From assembly GCF_021655115.1 (NCBI RefSeq), contig NZ_PPXY01000019.1, forward strand, positions 124,001 through 188,000: a stretch of 64,000 nt of DNA. The letters are read 5' to 3'. The notes beneath the pieces were generated by a model. That model was given only the letters and a program-made list of their open reading frames with translations. It was not told the origin of the DNA and did no database searches. This stretch comes from Clostridium sp. Cult3. Lineage in GTDB: Bacteria; Bacillota; Clostridia; Tissierellales; Tepidimicrobiaceae. The translations under genes were made by a program, and so were the position numbers. Of this stretch, positions 24,705-32,660 are shown piece after piece; the first letter of the stretch is position 1; each line of letters begins with the position of its first letter.

Positions 24705-26600
24705 TTAACCTATCATGATGACTTCTCCAATATTTTCAAAACCATATCCCCCTAGATTATCAACTCTTTCTTTAAATTCTTCGGATTTTAATATATTTAT
24801 AAATTGTTTAACCTTTTCATCTTCTAACGAATCTTGGGTTACTAAAAAGTCATAATCTTCAAAAGCAATATTTATAAAGTCTAAATCTAAAGCTTTAGCT
24901 GCTGAATAAATACCTAAGCCTGTAGTAGCAGACCCTGTTTTTACTGCTGTGGCTACTGCCATATGGGTAGTAAATTCCCTATCATATCCTTCTATAATAG
25001 AGGGATCTATTTGATTTCTACCTAGATGATAATCTAAAAGTATCCTAGTGCCCGCTCCTCTTTGTCTATTTACATAGATTATATCTTCTCTAGTCAAATC
25101 AGAAAAATCCCTTATATTCTTAGGATTTCCCTTTTCCACTATAAACCCTTGATGTCTCTTTACCCCTTTGATTAAAGCCATCTTTTCTCCTGGGAAGTAT
25201 TTTCTTATATAGGAAATATTGTACTCTCCAGTTTCCAAGTCCAATAAATGGATTGGGGCAATGTGACATTCACCTCTTTTCATGGCTAGAATTCCTCCCA
25301 TACTGCCTACATGACCAGAGGTTAGCCTCATCATATCCCCTAATATATCCATTATAATATCATGACTACCTATGGATACTAGGGTCCTTTTTATCTGAGA
25401 TAAGGGCTTTAATAATCTTACATTAACCTTATCCCCAGCTTCCACTCCTTCTAAGTTTTGAGGGATTATGGCTATACCATCGGCTTTTACCAGGGACATA
25501 GTAACCCCTGCTCCACTAGATAAAGGTGTAGCCACTAATTTATCATCTACATATCCTAGATTAACCCTTGCCAATTCCCTATTCTTTAAAGAGGATACTA
25601 TTTTTTTAGAGCTAATAGCTTCGACAATTAAATCCTCTTCCTCCTCTAATCCTATATATTTCAATATTAAAGGTCTAACGAAGGTTTCAAATACTATATA
25701 AGAAGATACAGGATATCCTGGTATACCTATTACAGGTTTACCATCTATGATGCCTAATATAGTTGGTTTACCAGGCTTTAATGCTACTCCGTGAATTGCA
25801 ACTTCCCCTAATTCCTCTATTACATGAACAACATAATCCTTGGTTCCAGCAGAAGAACCTGCCCCTATTATTAAGATATCGTTCTCCTTTACACCTTTTA
25901 ATACCGCCTTTTTAAGTTTCCCATAATCATCTTCTACGGGACTATATCTATTAGGGATTCCACCATCTTCCTGGACCAATGCTTCAAAAACCCTGGAGTT
26001 AGAATCTATTATTTTGCCTGGTTTTAATCTATCTACTTTTTCTATTATCTCCGTTCCCGTTGGTAAAATACCAACCTTTGGCTCTTTGTACACCTTTAGT
26101 TTTTGAATACCTCCCGATATCAACGCTCCTAAATCTATAGGCCTTATCTTATGTTTTGAGGGTGTTATCATCTCAGTAGCCACTATATCTTCCCCAATAG
26201 GCCTTATATGCTGCCAAGGATGGGCTGCTTTAAGTATTTGAACTTTTCCTTTTTCTACCTCTATTACATCTTCGATCATTATTACAGCATCATAGGGTTC
26301 TACTACCATATTGCCTGTATTTACATATGTAAAATCCTTATCTTCCTCTAGTATTTTAGGATTAGTAGTAGCGGCGCCTATAGTTTTAGAAGCCTGAACC
26401 AATATACCATCCATAGCTGCTGCATTATAATTTGGCGAAGAAACCTTAGCATATTGAGGCTCAAAAGTTATCCTATTCAAAGAATCTAGTACATCTATCT
26501 CTTCCCACTCAGGTTTTATAGCTAAACTTCTATAGTAGCTTTCTTTAGCCTTATCCACATCTATATTATCTATATAAATATTTCTCCTCATTTTATCCAT
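24705..26600 (-). CDS. MoeA-like molybdopterin molybdotransferase fused to a PBP-like domain
   Basis: A 631-residue fusion. Residues 1-400 are MoeA (NYNAAAMDGI, PTGTEI, GAGSSAGTKDYV, HGVALKPGKPT, GIPGYPVSS); MoeA inserts molybdate or tungstate into adenylylated pterin. Residues about 405-630 resemble type 2 periplasmic binding proteins related to LysR effector or oxyanion-binding domains (IGSHDIIMDILGD, MGGILAMKRGE, QRGAGTRILLDYHL, ATAVKTGSATTGLGI). The start at 26600 follows AAAGGTG. It lies after a stand-alone moeA and ends the operon. The fused domain may select or present the oxyanion; that is inference. Confidence 0.92.
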   Translation of the reverse strand: MDKMRRNIYIDNIDVDKAKESYYRSLAIKPEWEEIDVLDSLNRITFEPQYAKVSSPNYNAAAMDGILVQASKTIGAATTNPKILEEDKDFTYVNTGNMVVEPYDAVIMIEDVIEVEKGKVQILKAAHPWQHIRPIGEDIVATEMITPSKHKIRPIDLGALISGGIQKLKVYKEPKVGILPTGTEIIEKVDRLKPGKIIDSNSRVFEALVQEDGGIPNRYSPVEDDYGKLKKAVLKGVKENDILIIGAGSSAGTKDYVVHVIEELGEVAIHGVALKPGKPTILGIIDGKPVIGIPGYPVSSYIVFETFVRPLILKYIGLEEEEDLIVEAISSKKIVSSLKNRELARVNLGYVDDKLVATPLSSGAGVTMSLVKADGIAIIPQNLEGVEAGDKVNVRLLKPLSQIKRTLVSIGSHDIIMDILGDMMRLTSGHVGSMGGILAMKRGECHIAPIHLLDLETGEYNISYIRKYFPGEKMALIKGVKRHQGFIVEKGNPKNIRDFSDLTREDIIYVNRQRGAGTRILLDYHLGRNQIDPSIIEGYDREFTTHMAVATAVKTGSATTGLGIYSAAKALDLDFINIAFEDYDFLVTQDSLEDEKVKQFINILKSEEFKERVDNLGGYGFENIGEVIMIG

Positions 26601-26638
26601 ATATATCACCTTTCAATTCTAGTATAAAATATATTAAA

Positions 26639-27865
26639 CTACAGCAAATAGACTTCCCTTTCTTCTCCTTTATAAACCCCTTCTTCATGGGTTTTGATCA
26701 CTATGTACCCATCTGCATCTGCTAGTAAAGTGATCATCCCCGATTCTCCAAAATTTGGAGTAGCATACAGCTTTCCATCCTTCTCCTTTAATTTAACCAT
26801 CTGGTAGGTTTCCCGCCCAGGAGATGATGGGAAGTTAAAGTCCATTATGGCTTTGGTCTTAGGAGTAAAATCAATAATCCCCATCTTGTGCCTTACATAA
26901 TATTCTACAATAGCTTTAAATACCATAATAGATGAAACTGGGTGCCCAGGAAGGCCAAATATTATTTTTCCTTCCCCTTCTCCTACTATAGTGGGTTTCC
27001 CTGGTTTAATAGACATGCCATGGACAAATACCCCTGCGCCTTCAAAGGAATCTATCACCTTAGCTGTATAGTCCCTAGTGCCTACAGAGCTTCCTCCCGA
27101 TATAAGGACTATATCGGATATTCCTATAGCTTTTTCTACCTCATTTCTCAAAAGGTTATAATCATCCCTTACGATGGTCCTTTCCACTACTTCCCCACCT
27201 AAGCGGATTATGAGGGAATGAAGGGCATAGCTATTTATATCCCTAACTTTACCTAATTCTAGCTTTTCGTCTAAATCTATTATTTCATCTCCGGTAGATA
27301 TGATATAAAATTTAGGTTTTTTATATACATTAACTTGCAATATACCTAGGGCTGCTAAAACACCTATGGATTCTGGGGTTATCCTTCTCCCCTTTTCCAA
27401 GGCTATTTCTCCTATCTTAATATCATCCCCTTTTAGTATCATATTCTCATTAAAGGATATAGACTTATATACCATAAGGGTGGACTCATCTAGTTTTTCC
27501 GTATTCTCTATCATCACCATCCCATCGGCTCCTTCTGGAACCATTCCCCCTGTAGGCACATATACTGCCTCACCAGATTTTATATTATACTTAGATACCT
27601 CTCCCATGTGAACTTCACCTATAATATTGAATAGGCTAGGCATGGATTCACTGGCCCCATGGCTTTCCTTACTCTTTATAGCATACCCATCTACTGTAGA
27701 ACGATTAAATTCTGGTACATCTATATTGGAGATAATATCCTCCCCTAAGATCCTATGGGTAGCTTCTAATAAAGGTATATATTCCTTTTCAAATATATAA
27801 TCCTCAAAAACTTCCACTACCTTTCTTTGGGCTTCCTCTACCGATACTACATTAAAAAAATCCAC
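26639..27865 (-). CDS. moeA: Molybdopterin molybdotransferase MoeA
   Basis: A 408-residue MoeA of normal length: FNRSTVDGYAI near residue 60, PTGGMVPEGAD, STGDEI, ISGGSSVGTRDYT, HGMSIKPGKPT and GLPGHPVSS. It starts with GTG one base after the tupC stop, with AGGTAGG upstream. It is the first of two MoeA paralogues in tandem; having both suggests separate steps or metals (Mo against W), but this cannot be decided here. Confidence 0.95.
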   Translation of the reverse strand: MDFFNVVSVEEAQRKVVEVFEDYIFEKEYIPLLEATHRILGEDIISNIDVPEFNRSTVDGYAIKSKESHGASESMPSLFNIIGEVHMGEVSKYNIKSGEAVYVPTGGMVPEGADGMVMIENTEKLDESTLMVYKSISFNENMILKGDDIKIGEIALEKGRRITPESIGVLAALGILQVNVYKKPKFYIISTGDEIIDLDEKLELGKVRDINSYALHSLIIRLGGEVVERTIVRDDYNLLRNEVEKAIGISDIVLISGGSSVGTRDYTAKVIDSFEGAGVFVHGMSIKPGKPTIVGEGEGKIIFGLPGHPVSSIMVFKAIVEYYVRHKMGIIDFTPKTKAIMDFNFPSSPGRETYQMVKLKEKDGKLYATPNFGESGMITLLADADGYIVIKTHEEGVYKGEEREVYLL

Positions 27866-27866
27866 A

Positions 27867-28499
27867 TCAATTACCTACCTTTCCCTCTTCAAGATATATA
27901 ACATTATCACACAATCTTTTAGATTGATCTATATTATGGGTAACTATAAGTACAGTACCCTTACTTTCCTCATTAAATCGCAGTATTTCCCTTTCCATTA
28001 TCTTAATGGATTCTGGGTCTATATTAGATGTGGGCTCATCTAATAACAATAGTTTAGGTTCAAATACTAAAGCTCTTGCTAAACTTACCTTTTGAGATTC
28101 CCCTCCAGAAAGAAGATGAGCTTTCTTATCCTTAAGATCCTCTATCTCAAATCTTTCAATAATATCCTGCACTCTTCTTCTCATTTCATCTTTCTGTACT
28201 TTCCTAATTCTTAAAGGGTATTCTATATTTTCATAAACCTTTCTTCTAAACAAATAAGGTTTTTGGGTCACCAGTGTCATTTCCTTATATATACCCTGGC
28301 TTAAGCCCTTCTCACCATATTTTACTTCCCCTAAATATTCCCTATCCAATCCCCCAATTATGTTCAACAAAGTAGATTTTCCTGAGCCATTAGGGCCTAT
28401 TATTCCTGTTATCTTTCCTTTTTCAAATTGTAGTTCATCTATATTTAATACCAGCTTATCGGAATAATATTTTTTTATATTCTTAACGAATACTTCCAT
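27867..28499 (-). CDS. tupC: Tungstate ABC transporter ATPase TupC
   Basis: A 210-residue ABC ATPase with Walker A GPNGSGKS, signature LSGGE, Walker B LLLLDEPTSNID and H-loop VTHN. The start at 28499 is preferred to the GTG at 28514 because GGGGAGG precedes it and the tupB stop lies directly upstream. With TupB and TupA it forms the tungstate importer. Confidence 0.92.
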   Translation of the reverse strand: MEVFVKNIKKYYSDKLVLNIDELQFEKGKITGIIGPNGSGKSTLLNIIGGLDREYLGEVKYGEKGLSQGIYKEMTLVTQKPYLFRRKVYENIEYPLRIRKVQKDEMRRRVQDIIERFEIEDLKDKKAHLLSGGESQKVSLARALVFEPKLLLLDEPTSNIDPESIKIMEREILRFNEESKGTVLIVTHNIDQSKRLCDNVIYLEEGKVGN

Positions 28500-28500
28500 A

Positions 28501-29190
28501 TCAATCCTCCCCACTGTAGGAATATATTATACTATTTATAACAAAGGATATGATGAGCAAAACTATTCCCAATGCTATAGCCATTGGATAATCCCCCATG
28601 GAGTTCATCATGGATATAGTAGTAGTAATCACTCTAGTATGACCCTTAATATTTCCTCCTACTATCATAACCGCTCCCACCTCGGATATAGCCCTAGAAA
28701 AAGCCGTTACTATATTGACCATTAATTCTATCCTTAGCTCTTTAATAGTTAAAATTATTATATCAAACTTTCCTGCTCCTAGGGTTAACCCTATTTTTTC
28801 TATAGTCTTTCCCCTGCTTTTAGCAAGGCTATAGGTTAGTCCTAGAATTAAAGGGGTTACCAGTAGGACTTGGGCGATGATCATAGCTCTTGGGGTATAT
28901 AATAGCTCTAAATCGCCTAAAGGTCCTCGCCTTGATAACAATATGGCCACTACCAACCCAACTATTACAGAGGGAATGCTCATAAAGGTATAGAGAATCC
29001 GAGAAAAGAACCTTTTCCCCTTAAACTCCTTTATGCCAAGATGGATTCCTAAGGGAATAAAAATTAATGATGCTATTATAGTAGCTGTTGTAGATACCAG
29101 TAGCGATAAGGAAATTATACCATATACTTCCTTATCAAATCCTATAAGAAGCCTAAAAGCTTCCTTAAACCCTTCGTGAATATAGTTCAT
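28501..29190 (-). CDS. tupB: Tungstate ABC transporter permease TupB
   Basis: A 229-residue permease with about five helices and the binding-protein-dependent inner-membrane motif region (KELRIELMVNIVTAFSRAISEVGAVMIVGGNI). It matches TupB/WtpB-like permeases. It follows tupA after a 76-base gap that contains a perfect hairpin, and abuts tupC. Confidence 0.92.
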   Translation of the reverse strand: MNYIHEGFKEAFRLLIGFDKEVYGIISLSLLVSTTATIIASLIFIPLGIHLGIKEFKGKRFFSRILYTFMSIPSVIVGLVVAILLSRRGPLGDLELLYTPRAMIIAQVLLVTPLILGLTYSLAKSRGKTIEKIGLTLGAGKFDIIILTIKELRIELMVNIVTAFSRAISEVGAVMIVGGNIKGHTRVITTTISMMNSMGDYPMAIALGIVLLIISFVINSIIYSYSGED

Positions 29191-29208
29191 CTAGTTCACC
29201 ACCTAAAA

Positions 29209-29245
29209 TTCAAGCTGCATATTTTCTATTCATATGCAGCTTGAA
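29209..29245. repeat. Perfect 13-bp hairpin between tupA and tupB
   Basis: TTCAAGCTGCATA (29209-29221) pairs with its complement at 29233-29245. There is no long T-run, so it more likely stabilises the tupA message or attenuates read-through, which would favour excess binding protein. Confidence 0.7.
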
Positions 29246-29266
29246 AATCTACTTTCTATACATGGA

Positions 29267-30100
29267 TTATTTTGCATTTGGTATAAACAAGGGCATTCCA
29301 TATTCCTCTACACCAAATTCTCCTATTAATTCTTGAGTTTTGTCTGACAACATCCATTCCATAAATGTTTTTGCATCTTCAGCATTTATCTTATCATTTT
29401 TCTCTGGATTTACAGGAATTATACCATATTGGTTAAATAGGTTTTCATCCCCTTCTATTATTATATCCAAATCCAAATCGTCCTTCATGCTTAAATAAGT
29501 TCCCCTATCGGTAATAGTATAAGCCCTTTTCTCATCAGCAATTTTTAGTACGTCTCCCATACCAGAACCTGCAGATATGTACCAATCCCCTTCTGGTTCT
29601 ATTCCTGCTTCTTTCCATATAGATAGTTCTTTTTTATGGGTACCCGAATCATCTCCCCGAGATACAAACTCCGTTTCCGTTTCAGCTAAAATCTTTAAAC
29701 CTTCTAATATATCATTTGGGTGTTCTACCTTTAGATTTAATGGATCATCTCCTGGACCTACAAGTATAAAGTCATTATACATAACATCGTGTCTTTCTAA
29801 ACCATGACCTTCAGCTACAAATTCCTCTTCTGATTCCTTAGCATGTACTAATAGTATATCTGCCTCTCCATCCTTACCCATCTGTAAAGCTTTACCTGTA
29901 CCTACTGCTATTACCTTCACTTCAATTCCTGTCTCGTCCTTAAAAATTGGCAGTAGATAGTCTAAAAGTCCACTATCTTGAGTACTAGTAGTTGTGGATA
30001 ATATAATGCTACCTCCATCCTTGTCCTGCTTTTGTCCACAACCTACTAACAATGTGAATATAAGTATAACACTTAAACTTACTGTTAAAAACTTTTTCAT
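29267..30100 (-). CDS. tupA: Tungstate-binding lipoprotein TupA
   Basis: A 277-residue binding protein with a lipoprotein signal peptide (lipobox LLVGC, lipidated Cys at 21) and the TupA signature TTTSTQDSGLL (residues 35-45), VIAVGTGKAL and GADILLVHA-like segment. TupA binds tungstate with very high selectivity over molybdate. AGGAGGG precedes the ATG. A terminator-containing leader lies upstream. It serves the W-enzymes AOR and formate dehydrogenase in this window. Confidence 0.95.
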   Translation of the reverse strand: MKKFLTVSLSVILIFTLLVGCGQKQDKDGGSIILSTTTSTQDSGLLDYLLPIFKDETGIEVKVIAVGTGKALQMGKDGEADILLVHAKESEEEFVAEGHGLERHDVMYNDFILVGPGDDPLNLKVEHPNDILEGLKILAETETEFVSRGDDSGTHKKELSIWKEAGIEPEGDWYISAGSGMGDVLKIADEKRAYTITDRGTYLSMKDDLDLDIIIEGDENLFNQYGIIPVNPEKNDKINAEDAKTFMEWMLSDKTQELIGEFGVEEYGMPLFIPNAK

Positions 30101-30130
30101 GAAACTTGCCCTCCTTAATTTTTAATTAAA

Positions 30131-30261
30131 TAAAAAACCAGCCCTAGAAAGGACTGGAAACATACAATACAATCGTATGGATCTAATGTATTCCTTTCCA
30201 AACACGGGAGGCATAAAGATTTCTCCTTATACCCAAGACTTAAGTTTCATGGCCTATGGCT
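30131..30261 (-). promoter_or_regulatory. Structured leader with intrinsic terminator upstream of tupA (Moco/Tuco riboswitch candidate)
   Basis: Between the fdhD stop and tupA the minus strand can form a 9-bp stem GGTATAAGG/CTTTATGCC, has a CCTCCCGTG segment, GGAAAGG, a hairpin CATAC/GTATG, and then CCAGTCC/GGGCTGG (30157-30138) followed by TTTTTTA, a terminator located just before the tupA ribosome site. This is the layout of a transcription-attenuating riboswitch. Position before tungstate uptake suggests the Moco RNA class (Rfam RF01055), but I cannot confirm the consensus. Confidence 0.55.
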
Positions 30262-31044
30262 TTAGAAATTTAAGTTCGGAAAATTGGTATATATATTCAT
30301 TTTTTCTCCTCTAGCAAAGCCTACTAAAGTAATTCCCAATTTTTCAGCCATTTCTACAGAAAGGCTAGTAGGAGCTGATCTAGAAACTATAATAGGTACC
30401 TGTCTCTTAGCTGCTTTGATGAGGATTTCAGAAGATATCCTTCCACTAGTTAGGATAACTTTATCTCTAGTATCTATATTCTCGGCCAATGCCCTTCCAA
30501 ATATCTTATCCAAGGCATTGTGCCTTCCTATATCCTCTTCGAATATTATTATATCATCAGCACTACACAAAGCACAACTGTGGACTCCCCCAGTGTCTAT
30601 GAAAAGTTGGGATTTTTTATTAAAACCTCTAACCAGTCTCTTTATACTTTCAATATCTATTGTTAGAGGTTTTTCTATCTTTTTAGACTTAAATGAATCT
30701 ATCACATTGTAGAAAACCGTTCCCTTTCCACAACCAGAAGTAATAGTTCTTTTGCCCATAAATTTTTTACTAAACTCATTCATTTCATCTAGATACACAT
30801 AACCTATTCCATTATCTTCATCAATGGTAATCCTTCTCACATTGGATAAGGAATTTATTAGCCCTTCAGAATATATAAAACCTAAAGCTAAGTACTCTAG
30901 GGAAGTAGGGCTACACAGTAGGGTCACAATCTCCATATCATTAATAAATATGGTGAATGGATATTCTGTTACTACTATATCCTCTTCTAAATTAGAAATA
31001 TCTCCCTTAATCCTTAAAATTTCCACCTTTTTTGTATTATCCAT
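30262..31044 (-). CDS. fdhD: Formate dehydrogenase sulfurtransferase FdhD
   Basis: A 260-residue FdhD, which passes sulfur from a cysteine desulfurase to the pterin cofactor of formate dehydrogenase. Visible motifs: LCSPTSLEYLALGFIYSEG, TSGCGKG, the C-x2-C loop GGVHSCALCS, EDIGRHNALDKI and SGRISSE. ATG at 31044 follows GGGGA by eight bases and lies two bases after mobA. It directly supports fdhA in the same operon. Confidence 0.95.
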   Translation of the reverse strand: MDNTKKVEILRIKGDISNLEEDIVVTEYPFTIFINDMEIVTLLCSPTSLEYLALGFIYSEGLINSLSNVRRITIDEDNGIGYVYLDEMNEFSKKFMGKRTITSGCGKGTVFYNVIDSFKSKKIEKPLTIDIESIKRLVRGFNKKSQLFIDTGGVHSCALCSADDIIIFEEDIGRHNALDKIFGRALAENIDTRDKVILTSGRISSEILIKAAKRQVPIIVSRSAPTSLSVEMAEKLGITLVGFARGEKMNIYTNFPNLNF

Positions 31045-31046
31045 GA

Positions 31047-31661
31047 TTATATTCCCCAATTCTCACTTCCTATTATCTCCAAAAAATCTTCTAGATCTTC
31101 TTTAGTATTTAAATTCAAAAACATATCCCAATTCGGACTATATATTCTGGCTTCTTTTTCAGGAACATAATGAACTTCCAGCTTATCAAGCAATGAATTT
31201 ACCGATCTTGCCCCTTTTAATAGATGCTGTTCAATATCCCATATCATATCCTTGGAATAAAAAGCATTGAAGGGCTCAATCCACTCTCCATATCTAGTTA
31301 CACAGGCTTTAACCTCTATATCATCTAGTTTCCTCATCATGTAGTCTATATATTCCATACTTATATTGGGCATATCACAGGCTACAAAGTATACATACTG
31401 GCTACTAGCCTCTACTAATCCCACATGGATACCAGAAAGAGGCCCTTTCCCCACTATTATATCTTTAGTTATTTTATCGCTAAAACCTAGATAGTATTCA
31501 GATTTATTGGTTACTACTATTATTTCATCGAATACTTTGTTTAGCTTGTTTCTTAAATTGTCTATAAGTCTTCTTTCATCAATTTTTAGCAACTGCTTAT
31601 CAAATCCCATTCGGGTGCTCTTTCCGCCAGCTAAAATAACAGCTGTTCCAAATTTTTTCAT
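31047..31661 (-). CDS. mobA: Molybdenum cofactor guanylyltransferase MobA
   Basis: A 204-residue nucleotidyltransferase with the N-terminal LAGGKSTRMGFDK signature, GPLSGIHVGL and the metal-binding ACDMP motif. It attaches GMP to the pterin to make the bis-MGD form required by formate dehydrogenase. AGGTG precedes the ATG at 31661, which lies four bases after the mogA stop. Confidence 0.94.
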   Translation of the reverse strand: MKKFGTAVILAGGKSTRMGFDKQLLKIDERRLIDNLRNKLNKVFDEIIVVTNKSEYYLGFSDKITKDIIVGKGPLSGIHVGLVEASSQYVYFVACDMPNISMEYIDYMMRKLDDIEVKACVTRYGEWIEPFNAFYSKDMIWDIEQHLLKGARSVNSLLDKLEVHYVPEKEARIYSPNWDMFLNLNTKEDLEDFLEIIGSENWGI

Positions 31662-31665
31662 ATTA

Positions 31666-32154
31666 TCACCTAGCACATTCTCCTCCTTGCCCAGTGAGTA
31701 TTTCTAATCCATGATGTATGCTATCCATTGCATACCCTAAGGATTCATTGACTGCCTTTGGGCTTCCCGGAAGATTTATTATTAAGGTTCCCCCACGTAT
31801 ACCGGATACAGCTCTAGATAACATGGCCCGTGGGGTAATGCTAAGGCTATAGTATCTCATAGCCTCAGCAATTCCATTAGCCATCCTATCACAGGCCTTT
31901 ATAGTGGCTTCAGGTGTTACATCCCTACTACTAAAACCTGTACCACCTGTAGTTAATATCAAATCTACCCTCAATTCATCTGCCATATATGCCATCTCTT
32001 TGAAAAGCTTATCCTCATCATCAGGTAAGATCACCTTTCGTTTGACTTCATAGCCCTTTGATTTTACTATATCTGCTATAACCTTGCCACTTAAGTCTTC
32101 CCTTTCTCCAATAAAACCTTTGTCACTGGCAGTGATTATTCCCACTTTGAACAT
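31666..32154 (-). CDS. mogA: MogA/MoaB-family molybdopterin adenylyltransferase
   Basis: A 162-residue protein with the family motif TTGGTGFSSRDVTPEAT and IINLPGSPKAV. It adenylylates molybdopterin before metal insertion by MoeA. The ATG at 32154 overlaps nothing but follows the ferritin-like stop by one base; GGGGTGG within that gene's end is the ribosome site. Confidence 0.94.
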   Translation of the reverse strand: MFKVGIITASDKGFIGEREDLSGKVIADIVKSKGYEVKRKVILPDDEDKLFKEMAYMADELRVDLILTTGGTGFSSRDVTPEATIKACDRMANGIAEAMRYYSLSITPRAMLSRAVSGIRGGTLIINLPGSPKAVNESLGYAMDSIHHGLEILTGQGGECAR

Positions 32155-32155
32155 A

Positions 32156-32656
32156 TTAACCACCCCAAGGAAGATTCATATATTCTTCCATCTTTCTGTC
32201 ATATTCTTCCTTAAATAGCCTTTCATGGCCTTCTTCCCATTTAGCCAATCTTTCAAATAAACTTTTAGCATCTTCATCATCGGCTTCTTTTGCCGCCTTC
32301 TTATAGAACTCAGCATAGTCCCTTTCTATTAAATATGCCATCCTTAAGACAGTGATATCAGGCACATCAGATTCCACCAAGGTCTCATCTATATGCTCTG
32401 ACCGTTCCCTCTTTTCAAATATGCTTTCCTCATCTCTATCAAATATATCCAAATCTAAATCGAAGGAATTCGTCTTTAAATAGCTTTCCAGCTGGGTCTT
32501 TACTAAATTATAATGATCCATTTCCACATCTGCTAACTTCAGGAATAAATTTTTAGTGGTAGGATCTACAAACTCACCAGCCTTCTCTTTAAAGAAATTG
32601 TAGCCATCTAATTCCATCTGCATGGCATATCTCAATATCTGTTCATACTTCTTCAT
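32156..32656 (-). CDS. Ferritin-like diiron (rubrerythrin-type) protein
   Basis: A 166-residue four-helix protein with two E-x2-H motifs (VEMDHY at about 44-49 and EEGHERLF near 143) and matching glutamates in helices 1 and 3 (MELDGYNFF, IERDYAEFY), the ligand set of rubrerythrin-like diiron sites. It lacks the rubredoxin C-terminus. It is placed between fdhA and mogA with four- and one-base gaps. It may protect oxygen-sensitive formate dehydrogenase from peroxide; that role is inferred from position. Confidence 0.82.
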   Translation of the reverse strand: MKKYEQILRYAMQMELDGYNFFKEKAGEFVDPTTKNLFLKLADVEMDHYNLVKTQLESYLKTNSFDLDLDIFDRDEESIFEKRERSEHIDETLVESDVPDITVLRMAYLIERDYAEFYKKAAKEADDEDAKSLFERLAKWEEGHERLFKEEYDRKMEEYMNLPWGG

Positions 32657-32660
32657 AGGA

